From assembly GCA_002633025.1 (NCBI GenBank), contig NMRB01000261.1, positions 371,898-435,897 on the forward strand: a stretch of DNA of 64,000 nt. Reading direction: 5' to 3'. Position numbers and translations under genes: made by a program. Shown piece by piece: positions 55,613 to 64,000 of the stretch; position 1 is the stretch's first letter; every line of letters begins with the position of its first letter. The notes beneath the pieces were generated by a model. That model worked only from the letters and a program-made list of their open reading frames with translations. It was not told the DNA's origin and searched no databases. Source of the stretch: Notospermus geniculatus (lineage: Eukaryota > Nemertea > Pilidiophora > Heteronemertea > Lineidae).

Positions 55613-56404
55613 NAGGTACCTATACATGAAACGTGGTTACCCTACGATTCATTGATATATCTGGCAAAACTGGAAAGATCGAACAACACAATCCATGGAC
55701 AACTTTTCCGAAATATTCTGTAGACCTAGCGTGCAGAAGAAACAGACCCATACAGCAAGAGACACTTCTCAAATTGTGAAGATATCAAGTCAATCAACTT
55801 GGTTTTTTGTCTCATGTCACAAACCGAATAATTCAAAACAACAGAACAGAAACAGAAACATTCAGGCCATCCTTCTGAAATGTTGGCAAATCACTGACAG
55901 TCACATGCACAACTCATCTGTCCCCAGGGTCCAGCAGACGACATCTTCTGTCCAAGTTTTCTCACATCCTATGGTATTGATTGAAAATTATTTGAACAAA
56001 TGTTGTTCTTGTGAACCATATGAAGATATTTCCTACAAATTTTTTCCGATTCGTTACCGAGGCTTTTAGAAAATTTCAACATAAGATACTGTCTGCTCAA
56101 ACCTGGGGGGAGGTGAGTTTTGCAAACCAACAATTTCTAGCAGAAGGCCAACTAAGAAGTTGTGATACATGTAAACATTGCACAACAGTCAGACACTTAC
56201 AGCAGTAGAGGGCCCGGTAGAGGCGCCTGGCGCCTCAGGTTTGATTGGCTGAAATATACAATTATGTAAATTAGCATCACATGGCCACAGACGCCATGAC
56301 AACAGTTCTCCCCTTCTGAAAAAAAACAGACCACGATATGAGGTACTTTATCTGAAACATTGAATCGAGAGCTTATACTGCATTATCAGGTCAAAAGAGA
56401 ACAT

Positions 56405-56580
56405 CAGGTGAATTCAATGTACAGCAGGAGGAAACAGGAGTGCCCGGAGAAAACCTGCACTGTCATTGAGTCGCCCTCTGTAGGCTATCACATGAAGTGC
56501 AGGTCTGAACCGGGATCGAACCCACAACCTCAGAGGTGAGAGACACTGATGTTTTCACTGTGCCACTCTGACAGCCCAAG
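56405..56580 (-). mobile_element. SINE, same family as 40260-40435
   Basis: Minus-strand head TGGGCTGTCAGAGTGGCACA and B box GTGGGTTCGATCCC, then a conserved non-tRNA body. Confidence 0.75.
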
Positions 56581-56624
56581 ATTAGATTGGGCCTAGGCTT
56601 ATTTTTGACCCCTTCCTACATTAC

Positions 56625-56785
56625 CAGGGGCCGGTTGCACAAAAAGTTGAAAAGATAAGTCTGTTAATTTAACTTTTCCTGTTAAATCCTTAACATTGTT
56701 TTAACTTACAAAACTAACATTTTGGGATAAGTTAACGCCAAAATAAACAAACAGTGATTTTTAACTTTTGTGCAACCGGCCCCTG
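56625..56785. mobile_element. foldback MITE, GGTTGCACAAAA family
   Basis: CAGGGGCCGGTTGCACAAAA and complement. The inner arms differ from the 14461 and 58272 members. Confidence 0.88.
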
Positions 56786-57614
56786 AAGTTTTCTCTCCCC
56801 TCCTCAAGCATGGGTGTGTTTCAAAAAGTGTTCCGTACGACACCGGATTATTTTCACCATTCTTTTGTCTACAGGAAGGCTGTTTCTTGAAACAATATTC
56901 ACGTCAGATCTAGTATCATGGAGCTCTAAATTATGGCACTGCAAACTAATTGATCCATTAACCCTTTAAAGTCTGACAACAGAAAGTAGTTTTGGTGTCG
57001 GACGGAACGATAGATTTTGCTGGTAAGCTCAATATTTTTGCCCCATTTTTTGGGTGACCAATTTTGAAACACCCGTGTGCTGTTTTCTGAATGTCATATC
57101 AGATGCATTTCAACCTCAATAACTATGGCAACAGATGATGACAATCTAGTCCACAGACTACAAAGCAATTTCTGTCACACAATCATTTAACAGGGGACTT
57201 GTACATCGTCATAGCAACTGTTTTAGTTACCTTGGCAAGTGCACAGATTTAAAGAGCAAGTTATATTTGTCGTGGGCTCCAACATCATGAGGCAAAAATA
57301 GAAATGGCAGAGCCTTACGTCTGATATTTAGACCAGGGATGAGGAGTGGTATAATACAGGATATTCCTCTAAAAGAGTGCAGCACCTGACGGGACATTGC
57401 CAAGACGTCCCGCACGTCATTCATGATGTTTTGAGGCGAGACGAAAAAAAATCAGATTGTTTCACGACGTCATGATCGCTGAAACAACCGGAATTTTTTT
57501 CGAGTCACGTCATGCGTTCAGAAATGACGTGTGGGACGTCATGACGCTGTCCCGTCAGGTGCTGCGCTCTTTTGGAGTGATAGAGTCTATTCCCCGGCTA
57601 TTCAAGGCACCAGC

Positions 57615-57772
57615 ATCTGAGAGTTTTCTCGCACAAGTAGGCTCTCTATGGGCAACTAAACCATAGAAAACCATGGGCAATAATTTGTGTCATTGGCTTT
57701 AGCTGAGTCATATGGAAACCAACAATGGTAAATTGCCCATTGAGAGCCAACTCACAGAAGAAAACTCTCATG
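57615..57772. mobile_element. foldback MITE with GAGAGTTTTCTC ends
   Basis: GAGAGTTTTCTCGCACAAGT…GCTCTCTATGGGCAAC and complementary right arm. Confidence 0.85.
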
Positions 57773-57782
57773 GCACTGCATG

Positions 57783-58015
57783 TACTGTAAAGCAGGAAAA
57801 TTTCGCATGCAGGAAATTTTCGCGAATTTCGCGAGAGTGTATGAGTCGCAAAAATTTCCTGTCGCGAATATGAGTACACGCAAATGATAAATACGGTCTG
57901 TGAAAAAAAAAATGAAAAAAATGGCAGAGACTCGCGAAAATATCCTGCCGCGAATATGTCTATAATTCTTGATTCGCGAAAATTTCCAGCCGCGAAATTA
58001 TCTTGCTTTACAGTA
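57783..58015. mobile_element. MITE with CTGTAAAGCA ends
   Basis: TACTGTAAAGCAGGAAAATT and TTGCTTTACAGTA. TA duplication. Several TTTCGCGAA motifs inside. Confidence 0.87.
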
Positions 58016-58271
58016 CACCTTTCCAGAAATTCAGCGGCCAGCGCTCGAACTAAATTCTCCCCTCTCCACGTCATCAAAATTCAAAAATTGTGGTCAACCG
58101 TAACTGTCTGTTTTGTATGGCAATGGAAGGGGCTAAAGAATCCCCCTTAGATGTCATCACTGAACACTGAGTGCTGTACAGAGTTTCCGCCAGGATTATT
58201 TTCCAGGGTACGGCCTGGGGGGGAGAAAAAAATTTTTTTTTGAACATTTTTTTTTTCAAACATTTGTTTTC

Positions 58272-58411
58272 CTGGGGCCGGTTGCACAAAACTCATGTTA
58301 GCGCTAACATGCTGTTAGCGCTAACTTTTATGTTAGATGACGTCAAAATCCATTGTCATTTTACGTCATTTAACATGATGTTAGCGCTAACATCATGTGC
58401 AACCCAGCCCT
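58272..58411. mobile_element. foldback MITE, GGTTGCACAAAA family
   Basis: GGGGCCGGTTGCACAAAACT to TGTGCAACCCAGCCC. Near-identical inner palindromes to 14461-14621. Confidence 0.88.
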
Positions 58412-60289
58412 ATTAATAATGGCCTCCAGAGTCATTTTTTACACTCCAAAATGCAAAATTAGTCTTCCTTCTGCATGAAAGTTGCATTTGAAATGTACAA
58501 ATTTAAGAAAAACATTACTGAAGTGATTTTTTCAGGGTACTATATTGTACCCTCAGATTTCTTTCGGGTACATGTACTATATTTGTACCCAAAGTGCCCT
58601 CTGGCGGGGGACCCTGCCGTATTTCTGAAAGGGTGTACAGCGAAGCATTATGAGGGCAACAGACCAGTCTACTTTTGTCAAATGTAACTATATTTATTTG
58701 TACAAAATACATGTCATCATATGTCATGTAAACCACATTACATTTCCTGCCATAGTGCACCACATACCACAACAAGAGATAAAAAAATGTTTTTGAAAAA
58801 GAACATTGTTGTATCACATATCATCATGTCTACCGTCAGCAGAATACATGCATTAATAACTGAATATATGTATTTAAAAACAATCTTCTGTACGGCATAT
58901 TACTCATTTACGTCATTATGATTCATACAGAACATTTTGGAAAAAAATGTGCGCCCATTAACGTAATAAAGCGGAGTCGCCCGTGTTATTTATACACATG
59001 GAGAATAACACCCACTCCATGTGACTAAGCCTTCCGAATGACACTTCGCAATAGCAAACAACTTTTTTAATTGTTCTATCAAGTCTGTACATTGCGCAGA
59101 ATGGATTTTATAAGTTTTTAACAAACTATGGTGTAAGTTTTCAGACAGAAGCAATGAATGTGAAAGGAATGGTGGTCCCTGAACCTCCATGAGAAAAGGG
59201 TGAAACTGAGTAGTTCCCCTCATCGCTTTCTGAATGAGAAGGTGTGATCAGCTGTATCATCAAACATAAAATAAATATGCATGGCCTGATAAGATGCCAT
59301 GATGTTATACAGCGATGGGTCCATCTTTATTCTCATCTCATGCGACAGACATTACCATAGAAGCACAGAAAAATGTGGCGTACAAATGACAGGAGTAGTC
59401 CTCTCAACGACGGGGGTGGCAACACGGCAACTCGGGCGGCCAATAATGCTAATCGCGAAAATGTCAACAACAGATAGAGATCACACACACTGTGACTTTT
59501 TTGTTGCATAATGCATATTCTGTGATACGCAAGAGTAGCGTCACAATCTGTGAATGTGTGAGTTGATGATTCGTGTCAAAGGATGAATGTCCAGCCATTT
59601 TTCAATATTCGATGCTGAAAAATGTTTACTACTGGCCAATGTTCACACCATAGAAGACTATGTTCACACCACACAAGTCAATGTTCACACCATACAAGTT
59701 TCATTCAGCACAAAAGGGTACATCCTGTCTAGGATGGGAGGTAACTCAACAAGGGGGTTATTTTCCCAGCTAGAGGTGGTGTTCACTGTCATCTGAAGAA
59801 TCTTAGTAAAGTGTCTTGCCCAAGGATGCTCAAGATTCAAACACGGATATGAATTCAGAAACTCAAAGTTGCTGGCACTTTGTGCTTCATTGCGAGATAT
59901 AAGCCTATAGATAAATACTTGTTCATGACCAGTTCTGAAATTCCAAATCTGCCGACGGAAGCGCGTTTGTCAAACTCCTAGACCCGTTCAACGCCCCGAG
60001 GGACGGCACTCGCCAGAAAAGGCAAAAGCACGTTGATGACTTTCTGTGTCACTAGGAGATGTATGTAGATGAACAAGAGAGATAGTCCCCACATTCCTCA
60101 TACTATACCGCGTTACTTTCAGTCAATACCAAGCGAACACACAGAAGCTTTGTAGGCAACCAGCAGAATTCAATATGGTTGCCTTGGTAACCGGTAGCAT
60201 AGTAGATTACCCAGTGTCAGTTTAATTTAAATAATACATGGTGATATAGGCAGTGGAACCTTGTGTATGACAGTATGGGGAGTTCTGTC

Positions 60290-60900
60290 TGCCTCTGCAC
60301 AGTGACCCAACACTGGTCGGTTACAGACTTCGGAAGCTGGCGTTGGACAAGATAAAGTCCACGCCGCCTCCGTATGACCTCACTCTGGTCTGTTACAGAC
60401 TTTTGAACACAGTGTTGGACAGTATCTCTGCTTCCACTTGACCTCACTCTGGTCCGTTACAGACTTTCAAACACAGTGTTTGACAGTATCTCTGCCTCCA
60501 CTTGACGTCACTCTGGTAGACTTTTGAACACAGTGTTTGACAGTATCTCTGCCTCCACTTGACCTCACTCTCGTCTGTTACAGACTTTTGAACACAGTGT
60601 TTGACAGTATCTCTGCTTCCACTTGACCTCACTCTGGTCTGTTACAGACTATCAAACACAGTGTTTGACAGTATCTCTGCCTCCACTTGACCTCACTCTG
60701 GTAGACTTTTGAACACAGTGTTTGACAGTATCTCTGCCTCCACTTGACCTCACTTTGATCTCTTACAGACTTTGGAACACAGTGTTTGACAGTATCTCTG
60801 CCTCCACTTGACCTCACTCTGGTCTGTTACAGACTTTTGAACACAGTGTTTGACAGTATCTCTGCCTCCACTTGACCTCACTCTGTTACAGACTTTGGAA
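60290..60900 (+). repeat. 64-bp tandem repeat, about 9 units
   Basis: Unit includes CTGTTACAGACTTTTGAACA and CACTTGACCTCACT. Two units lack the CTGTTACA octamer (56 bp). Confidence 0.93.
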
Positions 60901-61358
60901 TGTATCTCTCCCTGTGTGTGACAAAATAGAGGCAACTGTGATGGACATGTTCCTGTCTTTTCATTTTCAGTGAGGAAACATAAAAGAAAGTCCTAAATAA
61001 TTCATTTCATCCCAAATGTTGTTAGACAACATTTTCATAACTATTTGCCTGACTCAATGAACAAGCATCAAAGCTTATACATTAGATATAAGTACTATTC
61101 ACACAACACACAGAAATAACATTTAGTCGTGTACACCAGGACCAATAATGTTGCTTGTTCAGCGCATACCGGTAGTTCATGCTCGTTACATGAAATTTAC
61201 AAGTAATTTTTTCACGAAGTATGTCAAATGGCCATCCAGATGAGAGCGAACTCAAAGAGCCAGAGCAAACAGTAGCTGCAGATGCACTCAAGCTCGAACT
61301 GGATGACCTTCCGAACAAGAGGTGCCTAGGCCATGCACTCAGCTGTACCAACACTAAC

Positions 61359-61572
61359 CTTGTTCGATCGCACTGTAATCTTTCCACCACATCTTGCGCA
61401 GGACTTAAGGTTGCAATAAGTACAAGTATGTCCGACTCCATCGGCAAATTTCGTCTTGTGGCATATGTCGCAGACTGCGCCGAGATTGCCCTGCACCTGT
61501 GATGTCTGCACGCGGGTGTCGTTAAGTTTCTTGACCTGTTGTTCCGTCTTTTTAAGCTCATCTTGAAGATTC
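61359..61572 (-). CDS. RIMS: RIM exon: coiled segment and first part of Rab3/Munc13-binding zinc finger
   Basis: The 214-nt exon has acceptor TTTTTTTCAAG at 61573 and donor AAG|GTTAGT at 61358. About 35 residues of Lys/Gln/Glu-rich probable helix are followed by CDICHKTKFADG, CTYC and CARCGG, three of the four Cys pairs of the RIM FYVE-like zinc finger. The fourth pair (CNLC) is in the next exon, 14 kb downstream in transcript order. In vertebrate RIM this finger binds the Munc13 C2A domain, and the adjoining helices bind Rab3-GTP. Entry phase is 2 and exit phase 0 (…RSNK|TVWSCNLC…). Sequence identity to the RIM family is obvious and all expected zinc ligands are present. Confidence 0.93.
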
Positions 61573-62654
61573 CTTGAAAAAAAATAAAGACAGCTATGGT
61601 TAGAAGCAAGTCAGATACAATCCGGTCAAAGGAAATTCTCACTTTGACTGCCTGAAAGAAATAAGCATCAAATTCACTACCAATGAGGAATTCGCAAACT
61701 TCTGCCACTTGGAGGCGTTGTGAGCAGTTTTACCTCTTTTTCAGCATTTCGTCCCTGTTGCACTGCATCAAGGACACCGTGAAATGACGTTATTACATTT
61801 CTTTGCTCTGTTTTTAACATCTTTGGTACCACCACTCAAAGTGCCGCCCTGGCAGGATAGAAGCCAAGCAGGTTGTAGTCTACCACGATACGAAATTTGG
61901 GACATTTTATCAGTGGCCATGTATTGATGTATGTATTGGATGTTGCTGTTCAGTTAGTACATATTTCAGTTTAGTTCTATGTCAATTTATTTGTCTCCTT
62001 TCGCTCAGAAGTCATTTTGATTTCTTGTTGCTCATCTGCAGAAAACTGTCTTAAAATGACAAGCCTGACGACGAAATTGAAGACCCCAGGGTGACGTGAC
62101 TCAGAGGAGGATAGAGGATGTACCGGTACTGTACATTTCTTTACAAAAAATGAACAATGCAAGAAACACATGATACAAATAACCATGCAAGCAACAAAAC
62201 TAAAAGTCTTCATTCGCTTCGTGGAAAGGTGAAGAAGGATAGATGAATATTGAACTTGAGATGATTCAGAATGGAAGAAATGACCTTGTCACAAGGAGAG
62301 AGAGAAAACAAAACTTTGAAAATTCAATCACAAACACGAAGAACAAGGCACAAGTCATCTTCTTTCAAAGAAAGTTAATAAAAGGGCATTCTAGGGAAAC
62401 CTTTGTCACTTTCACATGCTGTAGGCTTGGGTACAAGCTTCCATATGTGTCTTCCAATGGTGGAAGTATCTCCCTCAAGATCAGGGGGGCGTACGATTGG
62501 TTCTAGTAACAGCTCTATGCTGTACTACTACATACACAGTCGTGTAGAGAACAGCTGGTATTCCAGCTGGCCATCCTCCCCCTGATCCTGAGCGGAGATA
62601 CTGTCTTTCACCACTGGAGGCAGACCTATGTGGAAGGTTTCAAGACGCTACTCC

Positions 62655-63510
62655 ACATGGAGTTTTCTCACATGAGTTGGCTCTCTATGGGCAACCCAAC
62701 CATAGAAACAAACTCTGGGCAGTTGTTTGCATCAATGGTTGATATTTATAAAAGCTAGCAAATGCTTTTACTTCAAATTTTATAGTACCGCACACAGGGT
62801 TTCCGCCAGAAAAAAAAATGAGGGTACGGACCAAAAAAAATTTTTTTTTGAAAAAAAATTTTTTTTTGAAAACTTTTTATTTTTATTTTTATTTGTTTAT
62901 TTTGGTTTTAAACGATGTTTAGTGCCATTTTAGGCGTATTTTGAAGCATAAAATCACTTTCCATCGTGAAATATGATGTTAAATGGTGAAAAACAATGAA
63001 TACTGCTGATAAATATGTGAATTTATCAAATTTTTGAGGGTACGGATCCGTACCCTGGAAAAATTTTAGGGTACGGAATTTTACCCATTTTACCCTCTGG
63101 CGGAAACCCTGGCACATTTACATTTGGGCATTCCTGTGCAAATCTTAATTAAAAGCATTTGCTAACTTTTCTGAATCCCAGCCATTGGCCCAAGAACAAG
63201 GAAAGCAACATTGGTGTATAGACCATTCTCAAACTCGCAGATCTGCACACTTCCGCTGATATCTCAACCATAACCTCGAACTAAAACTGGCTGACGTGAT
63301 GCCATCCATGATTCAGCAATGGTCGAGTCTGACGCTACGTCTTCGACGTCACTGTCGTGGGGTTGTCTGCGTACGTCATTCAGTTTCTAACCGAGGTTAT
63401 GGTTGAGATTTCGGCGGAAGTGTGCAGATCTTTCTCGTTTGCGTCAGTTTGAGAACGGTCTATTGCCCATAGAGAGCAAACTCGGACAAGAAAACTATCA
63501 CGTGGCGCAG
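62655..63510. mobile_element. nested foldback MITEs
   Basis: Outer arms GAGTTTTCTCACATGAGTTG…CTCTATGGGCAA and complement at 63463-63510. Inside lie 62797-63112 (CAGGGTTTCCGCCAG ends) and 63218-63463 (the 695-944 family). AAAGCTAGCAAATGCTTT and its complement bracket the first of these. Confidence 0.8.
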
Positions 63511-63569
63511 TGTCTTTATGATATGTTCAGTAAGAGGCACTCTCTACCATTTATAATTGGTGCTTCTCA

Positions 63570-63715
63570 CCCGGGTCGACAGTTACAGCAGGTGACTCTG
63601 CGAAGACACCAACGGCACTCTTCTTGCTCGCGCTAGATGGCGCCCGGGTCGACAGTTACAGCAGGTGACTCTGCGAAGACACCAACGGCACTCTTCTTGC
63701 TCGCGCTAGATGGCG
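63570..63715 (+). repeat. 73-bp direct repeat, two perfect units
   Basis: CCCGGGTCGACAGTTACAGC… recurs at 63643. The two units look identical over 73 bp, implying a very recent duplication or an assembly stutter. Confidence 0.92.
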
Positions 63716-63921
63716 CTACTGCTCCCCTTTAACAGTTCTTCTGATCATGCATCCTCGTTTGTGAGCGACAGCCAAGAACGAGGTGCAAACAATGGGGACG
63801 AGGTTGTTAACCATGCAATATGGAGCAATGATAAAGACAGCAACTAGGGGCCAGACTAGATTTCAAGCTATGAATCAAATTAATGGAGCAAATAGCAAGA
63901 CGTAGTAGTTGATATACTTAC

Positions 63922-63930
63922 GTCTTTTGT
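63922..63930 (-). CDS. candidate 9-nt microexon or 3' end of an upstream exon
   Basis: On the minus strand a long pyrimidine-rich tract ending CCTCCCAG is followed by nine bases (ACAAAAGAC) and then a near-perfect donor GTAAGTAT. This could be a 9-nt microexon. It could also be the 3' end of a longer exon, because the frame stays open upstream through an in-frame ATG at about 63978. The next recognised exon (61572) needs a donor leaving two bases of a codon. A 9-nt exon does not change phase, so it is compatible but not proven. RIM N-terminal helix exons are expected upstream of the zinc finger, which makes the position plausible. Confidence 0.3.
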
Positions 63931-64000
63931 CTGGGAGGCAACGCAAGGGAGAAAGGGAGAGTAATTAATATTCATGACCATGTCGTCTAGGATTTGGAAG

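Larger units (their letters stand above)
47429..61358 (-). other. 14-kb intron splitting the zinc finger
   Basis: Repeat-rich. It holds MITEs at 47820, 47986, 49128, 51048, 56625, 57615, 57783 and 58272, minisatellites at 51601, 54272 and 60290, a SINE at 56405, and the 460-bp palindrome ending at the N at 55613. Short open frames here (for example 48390-48731 plus and 50781-51008 plus) have no family resemblance that I can name. Confidence 0.7.
259..61572 (-). other. RIMS: RIM active-zone scaffold gene, partial (gene span inside window)
   Basis: The exons read on the minus strand form one protein in the RIM order: zinc finger, charged linker, PDZ, C2A, S/P/R-rich linker with an RIM-BP SH3 ligand, pre-C2B linker, start of C2B. 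By family knowledge RIM tethers vesicles through Rab3, primes through Munc13, recruits Cav2 channels through PDZ and RIM-BP, and acts at the presynaptic active zone. Exon phases match through the chain (0, 2, 1, 0, 1, then a 1-to-1 cassette, then 1, 2, 1, 2, 1). No promoter, start codon or poly(A) site is in the window. Paralogue level (RIMS1 versus RIMS2) is not meaningful for an invertebrate single gene. Confidence 0.93.
61573..64000 (-). other. intron upstream of the zinc-finger exon
   Basis: Dominated by nested foldback elements (62655-63510) and a 2 x 73-bp direct repeat (63570-63715). The only exon candidate is the 9-nt one at 63922. Confidence 0.65.

Noticed and set aside
55280-55723. 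147-codon frame containing an X
   Set aside because: It arises from the palindrome and crosses the N at 55613. The mirror frame exists on the other strand.

Overview
The window is eukaryotic genomic DNA from inside one large, intron-rich protein-coding gene on the minus strand, with no prokaryotic features. The gene is RIM (Regulating synaptic Membrane Exocytosis; RIMS1/2, invertebrate Rim/unc-10), the presynaptic active-zone scaffold. I recognise it from the FYVE-like Rab3/Munc13-binding zinc finger, the conserved pre-PDZ linker, the PDZ domain, the C2A domain, the RIM-BP ligand RQLPQIP, the S/T/R-rich pre-C2B linker and the first strand of C2B. Neither gene end is present: the N-terminal helix exons lie beyond base 64000 and the rest of C2B lies before base 1. 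Intron size, dense foldback MITEs, tRNA-derived SINEs and a HINE/'pearl'-like element suggest a marine bilaterian invertebrate with high heterozygosity (mollusc, other lophotrochozoan, amphioxus, hemichordate or echinoderm). I cannot place it more precisely.

Layout in transcript order (high to low coordinates): zinc finger part 1 at 61.36-61.57 kb; a 14 kb repeat-rich intron; zinc finger part 2 plus charged linker at 46.65-47.43; a second charged linker exon at 44.18-44.88; pre-PDZ exons at 39.59-39.80 and 36.47-36.58; a candidate 45-nt partial PDZ exon at 34.77-34.81; an 11-exon cassette (PDZ, C2A, linker, RIM-BP motif) present twice in tandem, copy B at 24.53-30.82 and copy A at 10.45-18.18; then shared 3' exons at 4.06-4.44, 3.76-3.89, 1.27-1.55, 1.00-1.15 and 0.26-0.48 (start of C2B). 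Splice phases close across the whole chain when two downstream acceptors are chosen, as noted.

The main observation is the tandem duplication: 6794-20699 and 20874-33316 are near-identical direct copies. Each carries private transposon insertions. The coding parts (about 1.26 kb each) differ at nine sites by my reading, all synonymous. The cassette is phase 1 at both ends, so a transcript could use copy A, copy B or both and stay in frame. Reading both would give a RIM with two PDZ-C2A-RIM-BP modules. The alternative is that two haplotypes of a heterozygous genome were assembled in tandem. The single N at 55613, ending an abrupt 460-bp palindrome, shows that assembly problems do occur in this window.

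The introns are mostly decayed DNA transposons: several foldback families with TA or TWA target sites, nested insertions, a MITE carrying a tRNA-like Pol III promoter, and seven SINE-like tRNA relics all in the sense direction of the gene. They also contain minisatellites (17-, 25-, 28-, 30-, 36-, 61-, 64- and 73-bp units).
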